Assembly: GCA_004173235.1 (NCBI GenBank)
Contig: SEAC01000015.1
Span: 496,001-560,000, forward strand
DNA: 64,000 bases
Direction of reading: 5' to 3'
Source: Chitinophagaceae bacterium
Lineage (GTDB): Bacteria > Bacteroidota > Bacteroidia > Chitinophagales > Chitinophagaceae
The notes under the pieces were generated by a model, which was not told where the DNA came from, did no database searches, and was given only the letters and a program-made list of their open reading frames with translations. The translations under genes were made by a program, and so were the position numbers. This document shows, one piece after another, positions 44,085 to 52,408 of this stretch (positions are counted from its first letter, which is position 1; each line of letters starts with the position of its first letter).

Positions 44085-45377
44085 ATGACCAAAAACGAGC
44101 TGTCTGCACGGCTGGACGCCTTCGAGGCGGCGCTTGCGGCGTATGGTGTGCATAAGTTTACCGCGAAAGAAATATGGGAGTTGCGTGCAGAGATAGCGGA
44201 AGAGTTTCGCAGCGTTGAATTCGCCGATCCGGGCGAGCGCAAAGATGCGTGGCAACGGCTGCAGGATGGCATGGATATGCTTCGCCAAAAAAGCGCGCTT
44301 TTGCAGGTGGAAAATGAGGCTTTTGCTACGGAAGCAGAGGAGCGCATTGAGGCCCTGCAGCGCCGGGTGGATGATGCCGATCCTGAAAAAGATTGGACGC
44401 GGGATGAACTGGCATCGCTGCGGGACGCTGCTAACGATATTTTCGAATTCATGCGGCAGAACAGGTGGCCTTCGCGGGAGCGTCGCACAGCCGTATGGGA
44501 CCGGTTCACCGCGGGCCGCGATCGCATAAAGGCAATGGAAGACGCGCTTTTTGCGCAGCTGCGCGCCGCCATTCAACAAAGGCAGGAGCGTTCGGCACAA
44601 TTTGCCGCGCCCTTGAAGTCGCTGCTACAAGCGGTTCGCCCGCAGCAACCTTTTGAACAGCTGGCCGGCGCGCTCGCGTCGTGGCGTGCCCTACTTGCGG
44701 AACGCGCGATCGCCACAACGTTTGTGGATGCAGCAGAAAAAGCAGTTGCCGACGGCAGTGCTTCAAAGGCACCCTTGAAGCTAAAGAGCGATCTGTTGCG
44801 CGATGCGCGACGCTTGTTCACGGAACAGCGGAGCCAGCTTTCGCGCGAAGATGGCCAGGATGTGTATGCGCTCATTACTTTGGCACAGAAGGAAATGGAT
44901 GCAGCCTGGGCCGCTTACAAAGACGATCGCCAAAAGAAGGCAGACGAATGGAAGGAAAAGCAGAAGGCTTTCACCGACATGCTCCGCGAAAAAATGGAGA
45001 AGCGGAAAGCAGATGCCATCAATCTTGAAAAGATCATCGCGGCCAAGGTCGACTTCGCGCCCAAACTGGAACAACGCCTCCTCAACCAGCAGGACTATCT
45101 CAACAAGCTTTTCGACGACCTCGACGAACTGCAGGCGAAGCTGGAGAGCGCGCGGAACTTCGATATGCGTGAGCGTATGGAGGCCGCCATCGAAAGCAAG
45201 AAGCAACGGATCTCCGAAGTGGATGCCGACATGAAAAGCGTGCAGCAACGCATCGACGTCAATCAAAAGGACATCGAAGAGATCCGCGTCAAGATCACGA
45301 AGATTGCCGAAGGAGTGGCGGAAATGCAGCAGAAGCTGGAGGAAGTGGCCCGAAAGGCCGATCGCGCACCGCGTTAG
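44085..45377 (+). CDS. Long coiled-coil protein, function unknown
   Basis: 430 residues from the ATG at 44085 (MTKNELSARLDAFEAALAAYG); the open frame before it has no protein character. It is almost entirely helical and highly charged. The first 200 residues contain Trp-spaced helical repeats (DAWQRLQDG, DWTRDELASLRDAAND, RRTAVWDRFTAGRDRIKAM) that recall DUF349-type helical repeats, though I am not certain of the match. The last 150 residues are heptad coiled coil (LEQRLLNQQDYLNKLFDDLDELQAKLESA). No signal peptide or membrane segment is present. Its stop codon overlaps that of the convergent GH92 gene (TAG and TAA share bases). A structural or nucleic-acid-binding role is possible but unproven. 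Confidence 0.75.
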   Translation: MTKNELSARLDAFEAALAAYGVHKFTAKEIWELRAEIAEEFRSVEFADPGERKDAWQRLQDGMDMLRQKSALLQVENEAFATEAEERIEALQRRVDDADPEKDWTRDELASLRDAANDIFEFMRQNRWPSRERRTAVWDRFTAGRDRIKAMEDALFAQLRAAIQQRQERSAQFAAPLKSLLQAVRPQQPFEQLAGALASWRALLAERAIATTFVDAAEKAVADGSASKAPLKLKSDLLRDARRLFTEQRSQLSREDGQDVYALITLAQKEMDAAWAAYKDDRQKKADEWKEKQKAFTDMLREKMEKRKADAINLEKIIAAKVDFAPKLEQRLLNQQDYLNKLFDDLDELQAKLESARNFDMRERMEAAIESKKQRISEVDADMKSVQQRIDVNQKDIEEIRVKITKIAEGVAEMQQKLEEVARKADRAPR

Positions 45378-48298
45378 TACACCAACACTTCATCAACGAA
45401 CAGGTGTGCGGGCTGCCCCGCACTGACATGTCCTGCCGGCATCGGCCCGCCATTCGTGGCCTTCACCCTTATGTAGCGGGCGCGCGTTTGCACGTCACTA
45501 CCAAGCCTTTGCGTCTGTACGCCCAACGAATCGTTTGGAACCGTGTTGTGCACGCGCGCTACCTCGCGAAAGTTGCTTCCATCATCCGAAATGGAAAAAA
45601 TGACCTCAGAAGGGTAAAGGATCCAGGGACTTACATCCTGCAATACACTTACACCAACGTAACGCACACTACGCACGCTCTTCAGATCTACGGTTGCCTC
45701 GAAATCCTTCCCATAATAGCTTTGCCAGCCTCCGGCACGCCAGTTTGAACTTCCGAAGATGCTGTCTACAAGCGCATCCGGCCCGCCCGCCCCGTACATA
45801 GGGTGCACTTCGCTTTGCACCGTAATACTACGGTCGGACGGGATGCGGTAAAACTGCTGTTCCAGCACAAGGTTCTGCGCTTCACCGTAGGTCTGCTGCA
45901 TCACAACCGTTGCAGAGCGATACAGCACGAACGGCCCGCTGTAGCGCTGTGTGGATGCTTGTTGCCTGCCATCAACCAGCACGTGGTAATATACCGGTTG
46001 GCTTGCGTCGGGCTGAACGATCTGAACACGAACGCTGTCGCGGAACCGGTCGGTTTCGTTGGCTATGTAGGGCACCGGCGCAATTGGAAAGTCGGTGATG
46101 GCGGAGCGGGGCTGCTCCCCGCCTTTCGTACCCAGGGGGCCGGGCTTACTTCCGAGGACGAGGTCAAGCGTGCCGCCTTGCGTAATGCTCTGGTGAAGCA
46201 GGTAGCTGTAGAAATAGGGTTTGCCGTTCAGGCGTGCCGACTGCAGGTAAAAGTCTCCGGGCTTTCCGCGCTGCGCATTGAGGGAAAAGGTCTTTCCGTT
46301 TTCGAGTTTTATTTCCGCTTTATCGAACATCGGCGTGCCAAATACGTAGTCGCTGTTGCCGGGGCACACGGGATAGAATCCAAGCGCACTGAGAATGTAC
46401 CAGGCGCTCATCTGCCCGCAGTCTTCGTTGCCAATGAGTCCGTCGGGGCGGTTGGAGTAAAATTCCGTACAAATACGGTGCACCAGCTCCTGCGTGCGCT
46501 CGGGCCGGCCAATGTAGTTATACAGGTAAGCCATATGATGGCTGGGTTCGTTGCCCTGCGCATATTGGCCGATCAACCCGGTCACGTCGGGCTGGTCCCG
46601 CCCTGTGGTTTGCGACGATGTGCTGAACAGCTCGTCGAGCTTACGCCCGAACGCCGCGCGCCCACCGTGGAGGCGCACCAGGCCATCAACGTCCTGGGGC
46701 ACGGCGAAAGTGTATTGCCACGAGTTGCCTTCGGTGTAAAAGTTATTGATCTCGCGCGGGTCGAACGGGCTGTGCCAGCGCGCACCGAGCTTGCCGCGCA
46801 TATGACCGGTTGCCGGGTCAAACACGTTCTTGTAGTGCTGCGCACGGCGTATGTATCGGCGATACACGGAGTCCTGGCCCAGCGAGCGTGCAAGCTGCGC
46901 GATGCACCAGTCGTCGTAGGCATATTCGAGGGTTTTCGAAACGGATTCGTGCTCCTGGTTATTGGCGATGTAACCCTGCTTGCGGTAGAAGTCGAGTCCG
47001 AAACGATTGCTTTCCGCGTAGCTGCGCGCGGCCTTGAGCGCAAGCTGCACATCGAAGTTGCGAATTCCTTTTTGCCACGCATCCACGATCACGGGCACGG
47101 AGTGATAACCGATCATGCAGTAGGTTTCGTTGCCAGCAAGCTCCCACACCGGCAGGGTGCCTCCATCTTCGTATTGCGCAAGAAACGTATTGATCCAATC
47201 GGTAGTACGGCCCGGGTTGAGGATCGTCATCAGCGGATGATAGCCCCGGTAGGTGTCCCACAACGAAAACACGCTGTAGTAGTTGAAGCGCCGCGCGTTG
47301 TGCACTTTGCCATCGGTGCCCCGGTAATCGCCGGTAACATCCTGGTACACATTCGGAACGAGGTTGGTGTGGTAAAGTGCTGTATAAAAATTGACCTGCT
47401 GCGCGCGCGTGCCGCCACTTACGTCGATCTTAGATAGCTCTTTATTCCACGCCGCTTTCGCAGCGGCCTGAACCTGCGCAAAGGTCTTTGTACCGACTTC
47501 GGCATCCAGATTTGCCCTGGCGCCATCCATGCTCACACCCGAAATGCCCACGCGGCACCGCAGTTGCCGGTCGGCCCCAAGCTTGAACCGGAGGGCAGCC
47601 TTAAGATCTTTTCCCTGCAAAGGGTTTGCAGAAATCTTTTGCTCGCTACCATTGAACGTGGTGCTAGTGGAACTGAAAGGAAGATCGAACCGGATGTAGA
47701 AATACAGTACCTGGTTATCGGCCCACGACTTGCTTCGGCGATACCCGCGCAACGTGCGATCGTCCACACGCTCGAGGTAGGCGTCGAGCACGAGGTCGCG
47801 GTGCTGCAGGTCGATGAGCAATGAGCCGTTGGTGGTGCCGGCGGGATAGGTGTATTGGTGCATTCCGCTGCGGGTGGCCGTGGTGAGCTGCGCCCGGATA
47901 TTGCCTTTTTTCAGCAGCACCTCGTAATAACCGGGTGTTGCTTTTTCAGAGCTGTGCGCAAAGGGGCTTCGGTATTCCGTATTCTTCCACTTCACTGCCC
48001 CGGTGAACGGCATCAGCAGCAGGTCGCAGTAATCGGGTATGCCAGTGCCGCTCAGGTGCGTGTGCGTAAAGCCGTAGATCACCGAATCGGAATAATGATA
48101 CCCGCTCGAGCCGTCCCAATCGTCCATGCGCGTATCGGGGCTGAGTTGCATCATACCAAAAGGCATCGATGCGCCCGGGTACGTATGGCCGTGACCGCCG
48201 GTGCCGATGAACGGGTTGACGAGCTGCGTGTAATCTTTTTGTGCGAAGGCGCCGATGCTGCAGAAGCAAAGCGTGGCAAGGATCCGGGCAAATTTCAT
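45374..48298 (-). CDS. GH92 alpha-mannosidase, exported, with C-terminal discoidin-like domain
   Basis: 974 residues with a signal peptide (MKFARILATLCFCSIGAFAQ). GH92 enzymes are calcium-dependent exo-alpha-mannosidases that trim alpha-1,2/1,3/1,6-linked mannose from N-glycans. The family opening VNPFIGTGGHGHTYPGAS and the PFGMMQLSPDTR, YGFTHTHLSGTG, NEDCGQMSAWYILSALGFYP and GNEPSHHMAYLYN blocks are all clear. A discoidin/F5-8C-like beta domain occupies about residues 830-974 (IFSISDDGSNFREVAR, ARYIRVKATNGG) and probably binds glycan. The gene follows cutC with overlapping stop and start (TAATG), and glycosylasparaginase lies upstream, so it is the last gene of an N-glycan-type operon. Confidence 0.94.
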   Translation of the reverse strand: MKFARILATLCFCSIGAFAQKDYTQLVNPFIGTGGHGHTYPGASMPFGMMQLSPDTRMDDWDGSSGYHYSDSVIYGFTHTHLSGTGIPDYCDLLLMPFTGAVKWKNTEYRSPFAHSSEKATPGYYEVLLKKGNIRAQLTTATRSGMHQYTYPAGTTNGSLLIDLQHRDLVLDAYLERVDDRTLRGYRRSKSWADNQVLYFYIRFDLPFSSTSTTFNGSEQKISANPLQGKDLKAALRFKLGADRQLRCRVGISGVSMDGARANLDAEVGTKTFAQVQAAAKAAWNKELSKIDVSGGTRAQQVNFYTALYHTNLVPNVYQDVTGDYRGTDGKVHNARRFNYYSVFSLWDTYRGYHPLMTILNPGRTTDWINTFLAQYEDGGTLPVWELAGNETYCMIGYHSVPVIVDAWQKGIRNFDVQLALKAARSYAESNRFGLDFYRKQGYIANNQEHESVSKTLEYAYDDWCIAQLARSLGQDSVYRRYIRRAQHYKNVFDPATGHMRGKLGARWHSPFDPREINNFYTEGNSWQYTFAVPQDVDGLVRLHGGRAAFGRKLDELFSTSSQTTGRDQPDVTGLIGQYAQGNEPSHHMAYLYNYIGRPERTQELVHRICTEFYSNRPDGLIGNEDCGQMSAWYILSALGFYPVCPGNSDYVFGTPMFDKAEIKLENGKTFSLNAQRGKPGDFYLQSARLNGKPYFYSYLLHQSITQGGTLDLVLGSKPGPLGTKGGEQPRSAITDFPIAPVPYIANETDRFRDSVRVQIVQPDASQPVYYHVLVDGRQQASTQRYSGPFVLYRSATVVMQQTYGEAQNLVLEQQFYRIPSDRSITVQSEVHPMYGAGGPDALVDSIFGSSNWRAGGWQSYYGKDFEATVDLKSVRSVRYVGVSVLQDVSPWILYPSEVIFSISDDGSNFREVARVHNTVPNDSLGVQTQRLGSDVQTRARYIRVKATNGGPMPAGHVSAGQPAHLFVDEVLVY

Positions 48299-49020
48299 TA
48301 GGATAGGTTTTGGCGCAGCAGGCGCACATCTTCGGGATGTATGGCGTCGAGTTGGAAGTCTTTTTCAGGGAATGCCGGGTGGCGAAACTCCATGGTGCTT
48401 TCGCTTCGACTGCGGACGGACGTATGAAATTCGACCGCGCCCGTTGCCGTTGCCAGCGCTTTAATGTTTTCGGGTCTCACGCCGGAGCCGGGCATGATGG
48501 TAATGCGGTGGTCGGCAACGCGCACCAGTTCCGCGATCAGCGCTGCGCCCTCGGGTGCCGCAGGCTGTTGCCCCGAAGTGAGGATGCGCTGGAAACCCAG
48601 CCCCACCAGCTGGTCCAGGGCTTCAAACGGGTCGCGGCAGCGGTCGAAGGCCCGGTGAAAAGTTACTTCCATCGGGTAGGCCAACTGTACGAGGTGTGCC
48701 AGTTTCTTACGCGGCAGCGTGCCGTCTTTCTTCAGCATGCCCAGCACGACGCCGTCGCAGCCAAGCTCTTTGCACTGGCGGATGTCGTGCTCCATGATAA
48801 GGAGCTCCTCGTCGGAATAGCGGAAGTCGCCGGCGCGGGGGCGTATGATCGGGAAAAGAGCGGAGGCAAACGCTTCGCGGCATTGGCGCACCAGGCCGTA
48901 AGAAGGCGTGAGTCCGCCCTCCGACAGTGCCGTGCACAATTCGATGCGGTCGGCGCCTCCCTCAACTGCGGCGCGCGTGGTAGCGTAATCGGTGGTGGCT
49001 ATTTCAATGATATAAGACAA
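48298..49020 (-). CDS. cutC: CutC-family TIM-barrel protein
   Basis: 240 residues. The CutC family is a TIM barrel named for a copper-sensitivity phenotype in E. coli; its biochemical reaction is unclear. The hallmark segments are present: EIATTDYATTRAAVEGGADRIELC-type opening (residues 6-29), SEGGLTPSYGL, FPIIRPRAGDF, GCDGVVLGML, VTFHRAFD, QRILTSGQ and the MPGSGVRPEN phosphate-type loop. The only reasonable start is a TTG at 49020, since no ATG or GTG precedes the conserved region in frame. It lies 29 bases after glycosylasparaginase, and its stop overlaps the GH92 start by one base. That context argues for a role in glycan breakdown; no copper genes are nearby. Confidence 0.92.
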   Translation of the reverse strand: MSYIIEIATTDYATTRAAVEGGADRIELCTALSEGGLTPSYGLVRQCREAFASALFPIIRPRAGDFRYSDEELLIMEHDIRQCKELGCDGVVLGMLKKDGTLPRKKLAHLVQLAYPMEVTFHRAFDRCRDPFEALDQLVGLGFQRILTSGQQPAAPEGAALIAELVRVADHRITIMPGSGVRPENIKALATATGAVEFHTSVRSRSESTMEFRHPAFPEKDFQLDAIHPEDVRLLRQNLS

Positions 49021-49049
49021 AGTATGCCTGTTTGGTGTCTATTGTAGAA

Positions 49050-50066
49050 CTACGGGAAGATGCTTTTTGCCCGGAAGGTGCGTACTCCATCCATGCCTTG
49101 TACGGCAACGGTAAATCCTTTCTGCAGCGAGTAGGCGCCGTAGTTGCCTTTGCGGTCGATGGCGATGAAACCCACCTGGAGGTCGCGCAGTTGCTTTGGA
49201 CGCTTGCGCAGCATGCGGAGCAACGTTTGCCTGCAGGCCTCCTGTGGCGATGATCCATGGCGCATATACTCCACCACGGTGTGCGACCCGCAGCCGCGCA
49301 CCACCTCCTCACCTACCCCGCTGCTTGTGGCAGCCCCCACTTCATTGTCCACGAACAGACCGGCGCCAATGATCGGGCTGTCGCCCACACGACCACGGAT
49401 CTTGAAGGCCATGCCGCTCGTGCTGCACGCGCCACCGAGGTTGCCCGATCTATCGAGCGCAAGCATCCCGATGGTATCGTGGTTGTGCTCCTGGCCTGGC
49501 CCATCCTTCACCGACTTTTGCTCCAGCAGCTTGGGTATCGTCATCGGGTCGTATTCGGATTTTTCCATCCACTTGCGCCAGGCCGCTTCCGCCTCCGCTG
49601 TAAGCAGGTTTTCAATGGTAAAACCATTCGCGAGCGCAAACTGAAGTGCGCCTTCGCCCGCAAGCGAAACGTGTGGCGTCCGGTCCATCACCAGGCGGGC
49701 CACTTTGATGGGATGCATGATTCCCTCCAGAAAATATACGGCGCCGCAGTTGCCGGCTTCGTCCATGATGCACGCATCCAGCGTTACCTTGCCGTCGCGG
49801 TCGGGAAGTCCACCGTAACCAACACTCTGGTCTTTCGGGTCTGCCTCGGGCACCTGCACGCCGGCTTCCACCGCGTCTACAGCCCTTCCGCCGGCGCTGA
49901 GCACTTTCCAGGCTTCGGCGTTGGCCTTTACGTTCGGCTCCCAGGTGGAGATCACGAGGGGCTTGCGGGCTGCCACAGAACTATCGGCCGCCCAGGTTGT
50001 TGAACGAAACAGCACAGCCAGACCAGAGAGAACGGAGCTTTGCAGAAATCGACGGCGGTCAAGCAT
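49050..50066 (-). CDS. Glycosylasparaginase (N4-(beta-N-acetylglucosaminyl)-L-asparaginase)
   Basis: 338 residues. A twin-arginine-type leader (DRRRFLQSSVLSGLAVLF) indicates export, probably by the Tat system. The family is an Ntn hydrolase made as a precursor that cuts itself before the catalytic threonine; here that is T198 in HNHDTIGMLALD. The upstream half has SVGYGGLPDRDGKVTLDACIMD and the downstream half has STSGMAFKIRGRVGDSPIIGAGLFVDNEVGAA, VVRGCGSHTVVEYM and VGFIAIDRKGNYGAYS, which together separate glycosylasparaginases from plain isoaspartyl peptidases. It splits the GlcNAc-Asn bond at the core of N-glycans. It is first in the operon with cutC and the GH92 gene. Confidence 0.9.
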   Translation of the reverse strand: MLDRRRFLQSSVLSGLAVLFRSTTWAADSSVAARKPLVISTWEPNVKANAEAWKVLSAGGRAVDAVEAGVQVPEADPKDQSVGYGGLPDRDGKVTLDACIMDEAGNCGAVYFLEGIMHPIKVARLVMDRTPHVSLAGEGALQFALANGFTIENLLTAEAEAAWRKWMEKSEYDPMTIPKLLEQKSVKDGPGQEHNHDTIGMLALDRSGNLGGACSTSGMAFKIRGRVGDSPIIGAGLFVDNEVGAATSSGVGEEVVRGCGSHTVVEYMRHGSSPQEACRQTLLRMLRKRPKQLRDLQVGFIAIDRKGNYGAYSLQKGFTVAVQGMDGVRTFRAKSIFP

Positions 50067-50081
50067 CCTTTTTGTTTGCGC

Positions 50082-50089
50082 TAAAGATA
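50082..50089 (-). promoter_or_regulatory. -7-like element TATCTTTA of the glycosylasparaginase operon
   Basis: One mismatch to TAnnTTTG, 15 bases before the ATG at 50066. Confidence 0.4.
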
Positions 50090-50130
50090 CCTACTGCCAT
50101 TATTTCCGATAAATAAGGTTGGAATAAAAC

Positions 50131-50161
50131 TTGATGTTTAAACATTGAATGACTAAATTTA
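50131..50161 (+). promoter_or_regulatory. Promoter (TTG-N20-TAAATTTA) with palindromic operator ATGTTTAAACAT
   Basis: TTG at 50131-50133 and TAAATTTA at 50154-50161 fit the -33/-7 arrangement with a 20-base spacer. The -7 box ends four bases before the ATG at 50166. The spacer contains the perfect 12-base palindrome ATGTTTAAACAT (50134-50145), within the larger near-symmetry TTGATGTTTAAACATTGAA. A repressor bound there would block the promoter. Confidence 0.5.
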
Positions 50162-50165
50162 CAGT

Positions 50166-50735
50166 ATGAAGATCGAGATCATTTCGGGTAGTCCCCGTCA
50201 GAATAGTATTACGCAACGAGTAGCCCTGCACCTTCAGGAGGCACTGGCAGCGGCCGGAACACACGAGGTTGGCATTATCAATCTCAAAGACAACGTGTTT
50301 CCGATCCTCGACTCGGTGTTTCCCACGCCGGAAGCGGCTCCCGAGCCCCTCCGACCTGTGGCGCAGCGGATGTTTGCCGCAAACGCATTCATCATCGTTA
50401 CGCCCGAGTACAACGGTTCGTATTCGCCCGCGATGCAGAACCTGTTCGACCACTTTCCGAAACAGCACCATAAGCCTTTCGGACTGGCCACCGCATCTCC
50501 CGGTGCACTGGGCGGCATACGTGCAGCCATGCAGTTGCAGCAATTCGTAATGGCCTTGTTCGGCATCCCTTCGCCCTATATGCTGGTGACACCGCAGGTA
50601 GACAAGAAGTTCGACAGCGAAGGCAACCTCCTCGACCCTGCCTTTGGTAAAAGCGTAGAACTCTTTGTAAAGGAGTTTCTCTGGCTCGCCGAAAAAGTGG
50701 TGCAGGAGAAAGTAACCGAAACAATCAACAACTAA
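50166..50735 (+). CDS. NAD(P)H-dependent FMN reductase (flavodoxin-like)
   Basis: 189 residues. The family transfers electrons from NAD(P)H to FMN or to quinones and azo/nitro compounds, in the cytoplasm. The flavin-phosphate loop GSPRQNS is at residues 8-14, the second FMN contact TPEYNGS is at 79-85, and the TASPGALGGIRA loop (about 108-119) is typical. The gene leads a compact plus-strand operon with two pirins (10- and 10-base gaps). FMN reductase and pirin genes often occur together in proteobacteria and Bacteroidota as electrophile- or quinone-responsive units. The palindrome overlapping its promoter suggests control by a MarR- or HxlR-type repressor, which is not encoded nearby. Confidence 0.9.
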   Translation: MKIEIISGSPRQNSITQRVALHLQEALAAAGTHEVGIINLKDNVFPILDSVFPTPEAAPEPLRPVAQRMFAANAFIIVTPEYNGSYSPAMQNLFDHFPKQHHKPFGLATASPGALGGIRAAMQLQQFVMALFGIPSPYMLVTPQVDKKFDSEGNLLDPAFGKSVELFVKEFLWLAEKVVQEKVTETINN

Positions 50736-50745
50736 ACATCTTCCC

Positions 50746-51459
50746 ATGAATACAGTTTTGCATAAAGCCGCAACGCGCGGACACGCCAATCACGGTTGGC
50801 TCGACTCCTGGCATAGCTTCAGTTTTGCCGGTTATTACGATCCCGAACGTATACATTTTGGCGTGCTGCGGGTGCTCAATGATGACAGCGTGGCACCGGG
50901 AATGGGCTTTGGCCGTCACCCGCACGATAATATGGAGATCATTTCCATCCCTCTGGAAGGCGACCTCGAACACGGCGACAACATGGGCAACAGCACCATC
51001 ATCCGCCAGGGCGACGTTCAGGTGATGAGCGCGGGCACCGGTGTGCAGCACTCCGAAAAGAACCACAACAGCGACAAGGCTGTCAAGTTCCTGCAGATCT
51101 GGGTGTTTCCAAACAAGCGCGACGTGCAACCCCGTTATGATCAAAAGACGTTTTCGCTCGGGGATCGCAACAACAAATTGCAAACGGTGCTCTCTCCTAT
51201 TGGCACAGATGCAGCAGGCGTGCAGATCCATCAAGACGCCTGGTTTCACCTTACGCGCCTCGACAAAGGCACCGGGCTTACCTACGAATTGAAAGATCCC
51301 GCACACGGCGTGTACGTATTTCTACTGGAAGGCGACCTGTTTGTGAACGATATCCTGCTCAACCGCCGCGACGGTCTAGGTGTGACCGGAGCAGCTGCCC
51401 TTCAGCTCAAAGCTGACAGCAATGCAGAAGTGTTGCTGATGGAAATACCTATGAATTAA
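50746..51459 (+). CDS. Pirin family protein (YhaK-like)
   Basis: 237 residues, a two-domain cupin. The metal ligands occur at the classic positions: H58 and H60 in GRHPHDNMEI, H102 and E104 in GTGVQHSEKN. Some pirins, including E. coli YhhW, act as quercetin 2,3-dioxygenases; others are redox-sensitive with unknown substrates. The HSFSFAGYYDPERIHFGVLRVLNDD opening (about 23-47) is the family signature. It is the middle gene of the FMN reductase-pirin-pirin operon, ten bases after the reductase, and is only distantly similar to the pirin downstream. Confidence 0.93.
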   Translation: MNTVLHKAATRGHANHGWLDSWHSFSFAGYYDPERIHFGVLRVLNDDSVAPGMGFGRHPHDNMEIISIPLEGDLEHGDNMGNSTIIRQGDVQVMSAGTGVQHSEKNHNSDKAVKFLQIWVFPNKRDVQPRYDQKTFSLGDRNNKLQTVLSPIGTDAAGVQIHQDAWFHLTRLDKGTGLTYELKDPAHGVYVFLLEGDLFVNDILLNRRDGLGVTGAAALQLKADSNAEVLLMEIPMN

Positions 51460-51469
51460 AAGTAAAGCA

Positions 51470-52327
51470 ATGAAACACAGAACGGCAAAGCTGCATACCC
51501 AATTGGTGCACATGAACGTCGGGCCCGCCTTCAAAGTAAAGCAACCCTTTCCGGTTGCCGGCCTGGAGCAGGTGAGCCCCTTCATCCTGTTGCACCATGC
51601 GGGTCCGCAATGGCACGCCCCTGGAGCGCTTCAGGCACGCCTCAGCCCGCACCCGCACCGCGGCTTTGAGCCGGTGACGTTTCTGTTTAGCGGACAGCTT
51701 CATCACAAAGACAGCACCGGCGCTCAAGGCTTCCTTCGGTCCGGCGACGTGCAGTGGATGACCGCGGGTTCAGGCATCATTCACAGTGAAGGCCCCTCGG
51801 CCGATTTCGCGCGCAACGGCGGATCGATGGAGTTGGTGCAACTATGGGTGAACCTGCCGCGCGCACATAAGATGACAACGCCGAAGTACCAGGACCTGCG
51901 TGCCCAATCCATGCCCTTCATCGAACGCAGTGGCTTCCGCGTGCAATTGGTGGCGGGTTCGCTCGAAGGAGTAAACGGCCCCGCGCAAACGTTCTCCCCG
52001 ATCATTGCGGCCATGGTACATTTTGATGCCGTCGGCGCGATTGAATTGGCGGTGCCCGAAGGCTGGAACGCACTTGCCTATGTTTTGAAGGGCAGTGTGC
52101 GCACGGGAACGGCTACGGTGGGCACAAATGGGCTTGCTGAATACCGTGCGGACGGCGATGGCGTTGCCCTGGAAGCGCTTGAAGAAGGATACCTTCTCCT
52201 GCTTGCCGGCGAACCGATCGAAGAGCCCGTGGTATCGTACGGTCCCTTCGTGATGAACTATCCCGGCGAGATCAAGCAGGCCATACTGGACTATGAAAAT
52301 GGAAGGATGGGTGTTCTGGAAAGCTGA
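51470..52327 (+). CDS. Pirin family protein, second copy
   Basis: 285 residues, with an N-terminal and a C-terminal cupin domain as in canonical pirin. Metal ligands are H61 and H63 in SPHPHRGFEP, and H105 and E107 in SGIIHSEGPS. The SPFILLHHAGP and GDVQWMTAGSGIIHSE phrases are typical. The C-terminal domain carries a PEGWNALAYVLKGS cupin strand and the FVMNYPGEIKQAILDYENGRMG ending common to this branch. It differs in length and sequence from the pirin ten bases upstream, so the pair probably has distinct substrates or forms a hetero-assembly. It is last in the operon. Confidence 0.93.
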   Translation: MKHRTAKLHTQLVHMNVGPAFKVKQPFPVAGLEQVSPFILLHHAGPQWHAPGALQARLSPHPHRGFEPVTFLFSGQLHHKDSTGAQGFLRSGDVQWMTAGSGIIHSEGPSADFARNGGSMELVQLWVNLPRAHKMTTPKYQDLRAQSMPFIERSGFRVQLVAGSLEGVNGPAQTFSPIIAAMVHFDAVGAIELAVPEGWNALAYVLKGSVRTGTATVGTNGLAEYRADGDGVALEALEEGYLLLLAGEPIEEPVVSYGPFVMNYPGEIKQAILDYENGRMGVLES

Positions 52328-52408
52328 CCGGAATCAGTACAAATATGATCGTGCGTCAGTTGATGGATGCTGTAAAAAAGCGGCCTTTGGGATACTAAAA
52401 CAATCGCT

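Noticed and set aside
43970..44572. N-terminal extension of glgX (200 codons)
   Set aside because: It would overlap the coiled-coil gene on the other strand and lacks any CBM48 or other domain; the family start is the ATG at 43969.
45803..47437. Plus-strand open frame of 544 codons opposite the GH92 gene
   Set aside because: Shadow; the minus frame has a signal peptide and all GH92 blocks.
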